Assembly: GCF_964021845.1 (NCBI RefSeq)
Contig: NZ_CAXHZC010000001.1
Span: 248,001 to 312,000 of the forward strand
Source of the DNA: Arcticibacterium sp964021845
GTDB lineage: Bacteria > Bacteroidota > Bacteroidia > Cytophagales > Spirosomataceae
DNA: 64,000 nt
Direction: 5' to 3'
Made by a program: the position numbers and the translations under genes. Every line of letters begins with the position of its first letter. The first letter of the stretch is position 1. Below, piece by piece: positions 51,033 through 59,788 of the stretch. The notes beneath the pieces are model-generated. The model saw only the letters and a program-made list of their open reading frames with translations. It did not search any database and was not told where the DNA came from.

Positions 51033-52736
51033 TTACCTTGCTAAAGAAGCTTTTAATTCAACATCCGCCGTAGCCCAAGCCTTCTGAAACTTTTTCTTTG
51101 TAGCTAAAGCTGCCTCTTCGTCTTTAAGGTTTTCATAGGCGGAGGTAAGACCATTTAATGCCCAGCCATTTTTTGGTAAACGCTTTAAATCTTCCTTGTA
51201 GGTAGCTACGGCTTCATTATACATTCCCGCCTCTATTTGCACAGCTCCCAAATGATGTCTCACAGAGAAAAACCAATCAGGTGGTTCATTATAGTTTAAG
51301 TTGTCTTCAATAATGACGGCTTTGCTGAAGTGTTCAATACTCTCTTTAAAATGACCTTGCTTGTTAAGTAACTCACCATGGAGTACATTCTGAGCTACCT
51401 TTACTAAATCATATACTGTGTTAATGTCCCAAATGGTGATTTCTTTTAGGCTTTCTAGGCTGGCAATTTTGTTCAAAGCGTTTAGTTCTTCTCTAGCTTT
51501 TGAGTTTTTGCCTTTACCTAAATATGCCATTCCTTTGGCATAATGTTCTATTGCTTTAGGGTAGTTTAAACCTTCCGCCTTATTCGTCAATTTTAGTATT
51601 TTATCCCATTTTCCAAATTTGACATAAACGTAGTAGGGAATAGTATAATAATGCTGAATGGTTCCCCAGCCCGGTTCTTTCATGAGCAGGAGATTGGCAT
51701 TTGCTGCCACTGCATCGGCAGCATATATAGCCATTTTACTATTTCCTTCTAAAGTGGCCGTAGCTGCCATGAAGTGTTGATTGTGTGGGAAATAAGAAAG
51801 AGGATATGCTCCTTGTGCATGGCAGGCGGTAACATAACTACTGTCTACTGCGATGGCCTGAATATTAGAGAGCGTTCCTTTATGGTAATCGCCAGTTCTA
51901 ATGTAAATATGAGAAGGCATATGTACCAAATGGCCAGCATTTGGTACCAAACCGTCGTCAAAAAAATTGGCACTTTCAAGGGCGTTTTCTGGATTAGGAG
52001 AAGCTTCTAGAGTATGAATATAAAAATGATGTGCTCCAGGGTGTTTTGGGTCAATTTTTAAAGCATTTTTTAAGGCGGCTAAAATATTAATTGTCCATTC
52101 TTGTGGGTTTCCAGAAGGAGTCCACAAGTCCCAAGGGTGTAAGTCTAGGACAGATTCAGCATAGAGGCTAGCTATATCGGCATCGTTTGGATATTTAAGG
52201 TAGAGAGAATCCATGGCGATAGAATATGCCTTATCAAATTGGCTTCTGTCATCCACAGGAGAGGCTACATATCTTTTGGCAAGAGCATTTATTAGGTCAG
52301 TTTCTTTTTGAGGTGTTTGTAGATTTATAAGTGCTTTAGCCTTTTGAATAGCCAAATAAGCTCTTTCATAGTTGTCGGGCTCCATGCCAGCATTATAGTT
52401 TGGTCCTAAGACATAAGCAAAACCCCAATGAGTCATGGCCGCCGTGCTATCAAGTTTTGAAGCATAATAGAAGGAGCGAGCAGCTTCGGCATGATTGAAG
52501 CCATAGGCAAGTACTAAACCTTGATTGAAATACTGTTGGGCTAGTTCATTGTTCGTAGAAATAGGGAAACTTAAATCACCCATTCCCTCAAAGAGTGGTG
52601 CTTTATTATCCGAAGTGTACCAGTCGCTGTCGGTCACTACGGGAGCACACATGGCCACGTTTTTCTGTTTTTCGTTTGTTTCAGTACAGCCGAATAGTAT
52701 TATTAGTGATAGAAAGGAGAATAAAAATGGTTTCAT
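51033..52736 (-). CDS. Tetratricopeptide-repeat lipoprotein with conserved His motifs
   Basis: A 567-residue lipoprotein (LIILFGCTE, Cys17) built almost entirely of TPR helices (LAYGFNHAEAARSFYYASKLD, GHFKESIEHFSKAV, GMYNEAVATYKEDL). Unusual His-rich motifs occur in the middle: HPGAHHFYIHTLEAS, GHLVHMPSHIY and PHNQHFMAATA, which could bind a metal. The family is seen in Bacteroidota and Planctomycetes envelopes; the function is unknown to me. It stands alone. Confidence 0.85.
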   Translation of the reverse strand: MKPFLFSFLSLIILFGCTETNEKQKNVAMCAPVVTDSDWYTSDNKAPLFEGMGDLSFPISTNNELAQQYFNQGLVLAYGFNHAEAARSFYYASKLDSTAAMTHWGFAYVLGPNYNAGMEPDNYERAYLAIQKAKALINLQTPQKETDLINALAKRYVASPVDDRSQFDKAYSIAMDSLYLKYPNDADIASLYAESVLDLHPWDLWTPSGNPQEWTINILAALKNALKIDPKHPGAHHFYIHTLEASPNPENALESANFFDDGLVPNAGHLVHMPSHIYIRTGDYHKGTLSNIQAIAVDSSYVTACHAQGAYPLSYFPHNQHFMAATATLEGNSKMAIYAADAVAANANLLLMKEPGWGTIQHYYTIPYYVYVKFGKWDKILKLTNKAEGLNYPKAIEHYAKGMAYLGKGKNSKAREELNALNKIASLESLKEITIWDINTVYDLVKVAQNVLHGELLNKQGHFKESIEHFSKAVIIEDNLNYNEPPDWFFSVRHHLGAVQIEAGMYNEAVATYKEDLKRLPKNGWALNGLTSAYENLKDEEAALATKKKFQKAWATADVELKASLAR

Positions 52737-52883
52737 AGAGGCTATAAGAAGGCTTAATGAATTAATAAATCACTCACAATATGAAGACTTTACTGCAATT
52801 TACCTGAAAGGTTTTATAATACGGTGTGGATTATCATCATAAGCGAAATCATGTTTCAGCTTTTGTGATTTTGATATTTGAAT

Positions 52884-52921
52884 AAAAAAAGTGGATTAAA
52901 TTGAATGATATTTAATCCACT
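52884..52921 (-). terminator. Rho-independent terminator after the CHRD gene
   Basis: AGTGGATTAAA (52890-52900) pairs with TTTAATCCACT (52911-52921), an 11-bp perfect stem; on the minus strand it is followed by a run of T (A7 on the plus strand). Confidence 0.87.
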
Positions 52922-52953
52922 GATTTGGAAAGCTTTTATGTCAATTCCGTTTT

Positions 52954-53538
52954 TTAAGGACAATCTAATGATGTGGCAATTAGTATTCCTGCATCACTTA
53001 TTTGTATTCTAAAGCAAGAGCCATTTGGTGATTTTAGTATTACACCTCTTGTGCTATCTTTTACAAAAAAATCGCCAGACGCTACTTCTAGCTCTTTACT
53101 GGCAGCAGGAGGAGGTAGCGTTAATGCTAATTGACCTCTAATTTCACCGCCACCATTCGTTGTAGAGTGTAAGTTGATGTATACATTTCCAGCTATAAGG
53201 TCTGGTTCATCCATTTCATCTACCGTAAATGTGCCAGAAATAGTTCCTGAGCTGCTTCCTGTGGTAGGAGCAAGATTAATGATAACTGCACCATTTGTAC
53301 CTGCTGGAGCCTTGTGTAAATGCGAGGCTGTAAGCGTTCCTGTTAAATTTGAGTACGGGACGGTTATTGTAATTTGATTTGTGCTAGAGTCATAAGTCCC
53401 TGTCAAAGTACCCGAACCTTCCGTTTCAACCGCCGGAACCTCATTTGCCCCGTTGATAGTAGCGGAAATGTTATAGGTTTGAGCCATGACTACGGTGCTG
53501 ACAAATATTAGTGTAAATAGTAAAGATATTAATTTCAT
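52954..53538 (-). CDS. CHRD-domain exported protein
   Basis: A 194-residue protein with a signal peptide (STVVMAQ). A single CHRD domain follows (ATINGANEVPAVETEGSGTLTGTY, TASHLHKAPAGTNGAVIINL, VYINLHSTTNGGGEIRGQL), then a variable tail (TRGVILKSPNGSC). CHRD domains bind extracellular partners in chordin and are widespread in bacteria with unknown role. Terminators flank it, so it is monocistronic. Confidence 0.93.
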   Translation of the reverse strand: MKLISLLFTLIFVSTVVMAQTYNISATINGANEVPAVETEGSGTLTGTYDSSTNQITITVPYSNLTGTLTASHLHKAPAGTNGAVIINLAPTTGSSSGTISGTFTVDEMDEPDLIAGNVYINLHSTTNGGGEIRGQLALTLPPPAASKELEVASGDFFVKDSTRGVILKSPNGSCFRIQISDAGILIATSLDCP

Positions 53539-53640
53539 ATTTCTGGTTTAGGTATAAATATTTTAACAATATACGTTCTATCAGGCAAGCTTAGACAATT
53601 ATAGACTCATAATATAGAAACATGGGAAACGTTTAACACA

Positions 53641-53677
53641 AAAAAGGCAACCTAGGTAAAACCTAAATCACCTTTTT
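53641..53677 (-). terminator. Terminator of the seven-gene sugar-acid operon
   Basis: Nested pairing of AAAAAGG/CCTTTTT and CCTAGGT/ACCTA stems ends in a T-run on the minus strand, 19 bp after the GH-A-like gene stop. Confidence 0.82.
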
Positions 53678-53695
53678 GAATGCAGAAGAGTGCGT

Positions 53696-54772
53696 TTACT
53701 CCTGCGTAATTTCTTTCATTTTATTGAAGAATGATTTCTTTCTTTCCGATGAAATAGCCCAGTCTACAGGTACACTTTGGAAGCCATTTTCAAAACCTTC
53801 GTCTTTCATTCTGAAATCAAAATAACCCCAAGACACGTACTGTTTAGTAGCGGTAACAAAATTGCAGGTGTCAGACTCGAAATTAAAATGGTCGTCTTCG
53901 TTTATGACAATAGGCTTAGGCGTTTTAACCACGTCTTTTACCCTTTCAATAAAGCTTAGCATTTTAGTTTGTGTTTTCACACCGTTACCATGAATCAGAA
54001 TAAAGTCAGACACATCGGCGACTTTTTGACTTGGTACAGTTCCACCGCCAAAACTAGTACTAACTAATAATCTATTTCCGTTTATTTCGGTGTCTTGCAC
54101 GCGTTTTATAAGTTCATGTACACGTGCCACTTTAAGTATTTCATGGTCGTATTGAATGTTACTCTCATTGTTTAGTTCTACTAGGATGTTTGTGTAACCG
54201 TGTTCCAGAATCCATTTGGTAATATTGTCCACAGCGTTTATTACGGCAGCCTCATCATCTAAGAACTGGTCTTGACCAAAGTAGAAATAACCAAGAATTA
54301 CTACCATATTTAGTTCATCAGCCTTGTTCAGAATACGCTCTAGTCTCGCCATGTAATCTGCTTTTAGTTCACCTTTTGAATCAAAAGTGGTGTTTATCCA
54401 ACCCTTGTTTCCATATCCTAAGGGGCTTCCTCCCTGAAGATTTAGTGTAAAGGCTGATAAACCATGAGCTTTCCAATCAGACATAGCTGCAATAAACTCA
54501 TTTGTATTTCTGTCGGCATCCCATGTTTTGGTATCTGGGTAAACAAAATTATCCTGCGTTTCAGGATTGGTATCATCAAAAATCCCCTGCACCATTCTAG
54601 AATTAAAGAGTAGTCCTTCTATTTTTTGACCTTCCCACTCCCTGCCTTTATAGGTGAGTTCGTCATTGATTAAAAACTGGTTTCCCGTAATACTAACTTT
54701 AGTGCTCTTTTTGCTGTCTGCACAGGAGAAGAAGGCTATTGGAAGAAGAAGTAATAAAAGTAATTTTTTCAT
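53696..54772 (-). CDS. Clan GH-A (GH5-like) glycoside hydrolase lipoprotein
   Basis: A 358-residue lipoprotein (AFFSCADS, Cys17). The TIM-barrel pattern includes WKAHGLSAFTLNLQGGSP, ILVELNNESN (acid/base Glu203 in the NES motif) and KPIVINEDDHF (candidate nucleophile Glu292). This is a cellulase-like (GH5/GH-A) arrangement, but I cannot assign a CAZy family. It is the last gene of the operon starting at 60847. The expected role is glycan cleavage at the cell surface or in the periplasm. Confidence 0.82.
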   Translation of the reverse strand: MKKLLLLLLLPIAFFSCADSKKSTKVSITGNQFLINDELTYKGREWEGQKIEGLLFNSRMVQGIFDDTNPETQDNFVYPDTKTWDADRNTNEFIAAMSDWKAHGLSAFTLNLQGGSPLGYGNKGWINTTFDSKGELKADYMARLERILNKADELNMVVILGYFYFGQDQFLDDEAAVINAVDNITKWILEHGYTNILVELNNESNIQYDHEILKVARVHELIKRVQDTEINGNRLLVSTSFGGGTVPSQKVADVSDFILIHGNGVKTQTKMLSFIERVKDVVKTPKPIVINEDDHFNFESDTCNFVTATKQYVSWGYFDFRMKDEGFENGFQSVPVDWAISSERKKSFFNKMKEITQE

Positions 54773-54824
54773 CGATTTTTATATTAATTGGGTTGGGAGA
54801 TAATTGATATTAAAGTTATTTTAA

Positions 54825-55412
54825 TTAGTTCACTGGTTCTTGATATTGGCTTGTTAAAGCAAACTTATCAAAAGCAAAACCATCTTCTCTCATAGAAAAT
54901 TGGATGGTATGTTTCCCTGGTTTCTTTATATCTAGGAATATTAGTTCAGGTTCGCCGCAGTGGGTTTCTTGTGTTCTTTGTTTGCTGGCCCAGGTCCATT
55001 GGTTTTTACCTTCGCACCATTGCATTCTTTTGCCAGTTTCGGGCCATGTGCCGTCTATGCCAACATGGAGCCCATTGTCTTCACTGCCAGACGAATACGC
55101 CTTTACCCATACATAATACTTACCCGCTTTTTTGATGTTGACATCATAAGACAAGACGGAAAGGCCTGGCTCTGGACTAAAGTTAACACCATGTATAAGT
55201 TTATCATCATGGGTTACTCTAGTATCTGGTAATAACTTCATATAGGCTCCACCACTTGCAGAAAGAGCTATATCGCTTTCATCTTCTATTTTGGTCCACT
55301 GACGAAGTTCGTTGTTAGTTTGAGTTTTGAAGTTTTCAGCTTCTACTTCTATGTAATCGGCTTTTTGATTGGCAAATGTGCCAAATAAGAATATTAGATA
55401 TATTAGTTTCAT
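54825..55412 (-). CDS. Exported carbohydrate-binding-like beta-sandwich protein
   Basis: A 195-residue protein with a signal peptide. It starts IEVEAENFKTQTNN (a CBM6/GH115 C-terminal-like opening) and has GKYYVWVKAYSSGSEDNGLHVGIDG, a variable loop and PGKHTIQFSMREDGFAFDKFALT at the end, the pattern of the C-terminal domain of GH115 and related carbohydrate-binding domains. No catalytic residues are apparent. Lies 52 bp before the GH-A-like gene and probably serves its substrate. Confidence 0.75.
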   Translation of the reverse strand: MKLIYLIFLFGTFANQKADYIEVEAENFKTQTNNELRQWTKIEDESDIALSASGGAYMKLLPDTRVTHDDKLIHGVNFSPEPGLSVLSYDVNIKKAGKYYVWVKAYSSGSEDNGLHVGIDGTWPETGKRMQWCEGKNQWTWASKQRTQETHCGEPELIFLDIKKPGKHTIQFSMREDGFAFDKFALTSQYQEPVN

Positions 55413-55448
55413 TTTTAGGGTTCTTTTGATTTGGTTGAATAATTATAT

Positions 55449-56474
55449 TTATAGGTCAATTTCTTTTCTTTTCTCTGCACTTAGATAAATGGCTTCTTGC
55501 ACTTGAAGGTTTTTCAAATAATCATTGGCATTGGTTTCAAAGTCATTGCCAGATATAAGGCAGTCTATAAAATGCTTTTGAGTAGCGTAAACACAGTCAG
55601 AAGAGAAGTTTTTGTCTTCATGTTTATAGGCTATTTGGGTTTCATCTTGCCCTAGCTTTTTTAGGTAAATGGAGCCGTCTAATTCCAGACGAATAGAACC
55701 TTCATTCCCGTCAATTAGCATTTCGCCAAAAGTATATCTTGGATTTTCGCTGTTGGATTCATTGTAGCGGTTTCCGTCAAAAACACCTTGGCAGCCATTC
55801 TCAAAGTCGAAAAGAATAAGACCGCTGTCTTCCCCAGCAATGTTTTTATTAAGCTTCCTTAGTCTAGAATAAACGCTTTTGATGTCGCCAATTAGAAACC
55901 TAAAAACGTCTACAAAGTGAATGCCAGTTTCATGAATTAGTAGCTTTGGCATATTTCTAAAATAAGGCTGTCTTTCCGCATAGGCGTTTTTTGTCCAGCC
56001 ATCACCCAAACGCATTCTATGATTGATAGAGAAAATCTCGCTCCCAATGGCGTTTTGCTCTAAAAGCTCTTTTATCTTTCTATACCAAGGCTGAAACCTG
56101 AAATTTTCATGAATCATGAATTTAGTTTTAGATGCATTCATGGCAGAAATCAGCTGTTCAGATTCTGAAAAACTAGGCGATAAAGGTTTCTGACAGATGA
56201 TGTGTTTTCCTTTAGCCGAGGCTTCCATACACAGACTTAAATGGGTGGCAGGGGGTGTAATGATATCTAAAATATCAAAGGATATATTCTCATAAAGCTC
56301 CGCGGTTGAGGCGAAAACTTGCTTTACATCAAATTGGTCCGCCAAGCTCTGAGCCTTTGAGATGTCTAGGTCACAGATAGCCACAAGTTCTACCTCTGGC
56401 ATTCTCTTCCATGCCTCTACGTGGTATTTTGAAAAATACCCTGCACCCACACATACTACTTTAAAACGTGTCAT
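55449..56474 (-). CDS. Gfo/Idh/MocA-family oxidoreductase
   Basis: A 341-residue NAD(P)-dependent oxidoreductase: the N-terminal Rossmann glycine motif VCVGAGYFSKYH (5-16), the EKP-like motif HIICQKPLSPS (QKP at about 95-97 here), and the C-terminal alpha/beta domain with a GIHFVDVFRFLIGD helix. It acts on a sugar, inositol or keto-glycoside type substrate. No signal peptide, so cytoplasmic. 14 bp after the MFS gene, part of the operon. Confidence 0.9.
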   Translation of the reverse strand: MTRFKVVCVGAGYFSKYHVEAWKRMPEVELVAICDLDISKAQSLADQFDVKQVFASTAELYENISFDILDIITPPATHLSLCMEASAKGKHIICQKPLSPSFSESEQLISAMNASKTKFMIHENFRFQPWYRKIKELLEQNAIGSEIFSINHRMRLGDGWTKNAYAERQPYFRNMPKLLIHETGIHFVDVFRFLIGDIKSVYSRLRKLNKNIAGEDSGLILFDFENGCQGVFDGNRYNESNSENPRYTFGEMLIDGNEGSIRLELDGSIYLKKLGQDETQIAYKHEDKNFSSDCVYATQKHFIDCLISGNDFETNANDYLKNLQVQEAIYLSAEKRKEIDL

Positions 56475-56488
56475 TAATCTTAATTACT

Positions 56489-57739
56489 TTAATAAGCCAA
56501 ACCTTGGTCAGCTTTGGTTTTTGACCATAAATACATGGCTATTACATTTAAAATGGCTGCTATGTAAAAGAAAGAGTCTGATGAGCCCGTCCATGCTGCC
56601 AAATACGGGAATGCAAGAGCAGTAAGAAATGAGCCAATGTTTCCCGCCATATTCATAGTGGCAGATGCCGCTCCTGAGCTTTTTTTGCCAATATCTACAC
56701 AGAGTGCCCAAGATGGTGAAATGGTCATATCTACACCTAAAATGGCTATACTTAGCATAATTACGGCAGAGAGGGGAGTGGTCATAAAACTACATCCAAT
56801 AAGGCCGACAGCTGCCATTCCAAAACCGATGATGGCTGGTAGGCTCCGTGATTTATTCCAGTTTCCTTTTGAATAAATTCGGTCAATAGCTGCACCGGCT
56901 ATCCAGTTGCCAAATGCACCAGCTATAAATGGAGCTATGGCACACCAGCCCGCTTCCATTGTGTTTAGTGAATAGGTTTCTTTTAGATAAGGGAAGAGCC
57001 ATGTAAGAGCAAAGAAATTAGTGAAGTTGCTACTGAAATACTGCACTATTGCAATTTTCATGTTCTTCGATTTTAATAGCTCTTTTAAAGGTACTTTTGA
57101 CGATACGCTTTCATCTACTTGCTGGCGTCCCGTTAAAATTTCGGTCTTTTCGGCATCGCTAATTTTTGCATGTTCTTCCGGTAAATCGCGAAAGGCCATC
57201 CACCATAAAACAGCCCACGCTATACCCACCACACCTAAAATAACAAATGCGTTTCGCCAGCCGTAAGAGGTAATAAGCCATGCTACTAAAGGCAGGGCAA
57301 ATGCGGCACCAATTCGTGAGCCTGAGAAATTTAGTCCCAAAACCAAACCTCTTTCTTTTAATGGTATCCAAGAAAAAACCGCTCTAGACATGCTAGGGAA
57401 TGCACCAGCTTCGCCAGCTCCAAATAAGAACCTTACACTTAATAATGAAACGGCATTCCAAGCCGCACCAGTGAAAGCGGTAAAAATAGACCAAATAGAA
57501 ACTATACTGGTTAAGACTAATCTAGGGCCATGTCGGTCAGCGAGCCTGCCAGATGGAATTTGGAAAAGAGCATAACCTAGAGCAAAGGAAGATAGTACCC
57601 AGCCCATGGTTTTGTCGCTTAAGCCAAGGTCTGTCCCTATGGCGTCTTTTGCCACAGAAATGCATACACGGTCAATGTACAAAAGGAGGGATAAAACAAA
57701 CATCCCAACCACCACATAATGCCTTCCTTTAAATTTCAT
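56489..57739 (-). CDS. MFS transporter, anion:cation symporter (ACS)-like
   Basis: A 416-residue transporter with 12 predicted helices. Motifs include DRVCISVAKDAIGTDLGLSDKTMGWVLSSFALGYALFQIPSGRLADRHGPR, the MFS loop and the ACS family pattern (hexuronate, glucarate/galactonate and tartrate permeases). It probably imports the sugar acid that the operon metabolises. Start is 2 bp after the DUF1537 kinase stop. Confidence 0.9.
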   Translation of the reverse strand: MKFKGRHYVVVGMFVLSLLLYIDRVCISVAKDAIGTDLGLSDKTMGWVLSSFALGYALFQIPSGRLADRHGPRLVLTSIVSIWSIFTAFTGAAWNAVSLLSVRFLFGAGEAGAFPSMSRAVFSWIPLKERGLVLGLNFSGSRIGAAFALPLVAWLITSYGWRNAFVILGVVGIAWAVLWWMAFRDLPEEHAKISDAEKTEILTGRQQVDESVSSKVPLKELLKSKNMKIAIVQYFSSNFTNFFALTWLFPYLKETYSLNTMEAGWCAIAPFIAGAFGNWIAGAAIDRIYSKGNWNKSRSLPAIIGFGMAAVGLIGCSFMTTPLSAVIMLSIAILGVDMTISPSWALCVDIGKKSSGAASATMNMAGNIGSFLTALAFPYLAAWTGSSDSFFYIAAILNVIAMYLWSKTKADQGLAY

Positions 57740-57741
57740 GC

Positions 57742-59175
57742 TTACGCTTTTAATATTTCAATAACTTGACTAAGTCCAGTTTCATCTCCTACGTTTCCTG
57801 GGTAAACTATAAATGGCATGTACGGAAACTTGCTTCCCTCAAATGTCTTCCAAACGGGCACTCCTGGAATCATTTGACCCATAACCATTGCTCGTTTTAA
57901 TCCAAGACTTTTTGTTGCCAAGTCGCTTGAAGTGATTCCACCTTTCCCTATCACGTACTTTGGCGTAACTTTTAGTGCAGCTACTATATCTGTTAAAAAA
58001 GTAGATACTATAGAGCCAATATTCAGATTGGCTTCTTTTTCAGTGGAGCTTATTAGTTTACGACTGGTGTATAAAATAACATCTTTACCTACTGAAATAA
58101 GATTGTCAATTTGCTCCGCAAAATCTTGAGAACCTTTTCCAGTATTGTTCAATAGAGCTTCAATGTCAATTTCAATTGATTCTATTTTAACGTTTGCCAA
58201 AACATGAGCTAGTTGACTTGTTGATTTTGGCACGTAAGAGCCCAAAACAGTTAAACCGCCATTTTTGGATTCTAAAGGCAAGTCTTTATTCGATATTAAT
58301 TTAGGTTTTTGGCTAGCTAAAGCTGCAATTAACGAGGCCGCAGACCTAAAGAATGGATAAACATTGGATGAAAATATGCAATAGATGGCTTGATTAAGGT
58401 CATCATAAGAGGCAGCATTTATAATACAGACATCGCCAGACTGAAATTGATTAATTTTCTTTATGGTTTGGCCGCTTGATACGTTTTGTAATTCATCCAG
58501 AGAAATAGTGTGTATTTGCGTGTCTTCTATTTCCGAATTATACTTTTCTTTTATCCAATCTTTAAGGTTGCTAGATTTAAAACCAAAGACTTTGTCTTGA
58601 GCAAAAGGCGTATTTGCTGCAGGTATCATTTGCTCGCCTTCACGTACATAATGGACATTGTCAATGGTGTATCTTCCTCCTTCAAAAAACGCAGGAACTA
58701 TAAAATGAACACCTTTTTCCTTTTGAAATACCTGACTTAAAACGTTTATTTCTAGAGGGTAGTGCCCTCTTAAAGTGCTATCAGAGCGACTGATTACAAG
58801 GCAGTTTTTGTTAAGGTCTTCTTGTACATTCTTTATATTTCTAGCTATTTCTAAACCAAGTATTTCAGCCTTTTCAGCATTTAAAGCTCTAGAATTGGTC
58901 AGAATGTAGAAAAGCTTTGTGTCGTTTAAAAGTTCGTTTGCTAATAGTGTTTCAGACCATTCTGTCAATACCGGAATGTCATGAACCGTCTGGGTGCCAG
59001 TAGGGTCATCGTCTAAAACTATGATAGCATCAAAAGCCTCATGCACTTTTGTACTTAATTCTTCTTTTGAATAAGAAAAATGAGAAGCCTTAAGGCCTTC
59101 AGTAAGTTGATGATATGTAAGTACGTTTTGTTCCAATTTATCTTTCTTCAAAAGCGATAACTCTGGCTGGAGCAC
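57742..59175 (-). CDS. Four-carbon acid sugar kinase family protein (DUF1537, OtnK-like)
   Basis: A 477-residue protein. DUF1537 N-terminal domain with IVLDDDPTGTQTVHDIPVLTEW (about 51-72), SRSDSTLRGHYPLE and the HFIVPAFFEGGRYTID block; the C-terminal nucleotide-binding domain has KYVIGKGGITSSDLATKSLG. Known members phosphorylate 3-oxo-tetronates, D-erythronate, D-threonate or related acids. The N-terminus overlaps the cyclase gene by 38 bases. In this operon it probably follows the dehydrogenase at 59789. Confidence 0.92.
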   Translation of the reverse strand: MLQPELSLLKKDKLEQNVLTYHQLTEGLKASHFSYSKEELSTKVHEAFDAIIVLDDDPTGTQTVHDIPVLTEWSETLLANELLNDTKLFYILTNSRALNAEKAEILGLEIARNIKNVQEDLNKNCLVISRSDSTLRGHYPLEINVLSQVFQKEKGVHFIVPAFFEGGRYTIDNVHYVREGEQMIPAANTPFAQDKVFGFKSSNLKDWIKEKYNSEIEDTQIHTISLDELQNVSSGQTIKKINQFQSGDVCIINAASYDDLNQAIYCIFSSNVYPFFRSAASLIAALASQKPKLISNKDLPLESKNGGLTVLGSYVPKSTSQLAHVLANVKIESIEIDIEALLNNTGKGSQDFAEQIDNLISVGKDVILYTSRKLISSTEKEANLNIGSIVSTFLTDIVAALKVTPKYVIGKGGITSSDLATKSLGLKRAMVMGQMIPGVPVWKTFEGSKFPYMPFIVYPGNVGDETGLSQVIEILKA

Positions 59176-59788
59176 CGTCTCCGTTTTTGATTTTTAAGGG
59201 CAATGCAATTAAAAAAACACTTTCCGATTTGATACTGTCTAACTTATTCAGGCCTTCAATAATGGTGACATAGCCACCTAATAATATTTGATGGATTTTG
59301 GTGACTTCGGCAAGGTCTTCCACATCTGCAACAGATAAGGGCTCTACGCCTAGCATTTTTACTTTGTGCTTAACGCACCAATTCGCCAATTCTTCACTTA
59401 TTCTAGGCAAGTCTGGTTTGAAATTGGAGTCTTCATACATTTTCGACCAATCAGTTCGAATAAGCAAACTATCTCCGTTTTGGAAATTACTTAACTGACT
59501 GATGACATCTTCCAAAAGAATTAATTGTTTTGGCTTTGTGACCGAAACATCAATTATCCACGCCTTACCCATAAACTCATCAGGGCTATACTGGTCAATG
59601 GTATGTTCGCTCACACCAAAGTGAAAGGGAGCATCCATATGCGTACCAGCATGAGAATAGATGCTAAGGGTTTTTGCATTCCATCCATTAGCAGAGAGGG
59701 TGCGAGCAGGTTGGTCTGAATAACCCGCTATTTTCTCATCAAATGTATGCGTGAGGTCATGGATAATATATTTGCTTAGGTCAAACAT
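59138..59788 (-). CDS. Cyclase-family (kynurenine formamidase-like) metal hydrolase
   Basis: A 216-residue protein with the family motif SHAGTHMDAPFHF (the HxGTHxDxPxH metal site, about 44-56) and GVEPLSVADVEDLAEVTKIHQILL. Family members hydrolyse N-formylkynurenine, carboxy-lactones or other amides and esters. Because it is locked between an IDH-like dehydrogenase (0 bp gap) and a sugar-acid kinase (38-base overlap), a lactonase-type role in that pathway is likelier than formamidase. That is inference. Confidence 0.88.
   Translation of the reverse strand: MFDLSKYIIHDLTHTFDEKIAGYSDQPARTLSANGWNAKTLSIYSHAGTHMDAPFHFGVSEHTIDQYSPDEFMGKAWIIDVSVTKPKQLILLEDVISQLSNFQNGDSLLIRTDWSKMYEDSNFKPDLPRISEELANWCVKHKVKMLGVEPLSVADVEDLAEVTKIHQILLGGYVTIIEGLNKLDSIKSESVFLIALPLKIKNGDGAPARVIAFEER

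Noticed and set aside
59138..59788. Cyclase-family gene as kynurenine formamidase partner of kynU
   Set aside because: It is 35 kb from kynU and tightly embedded in a sugar-acid operon.
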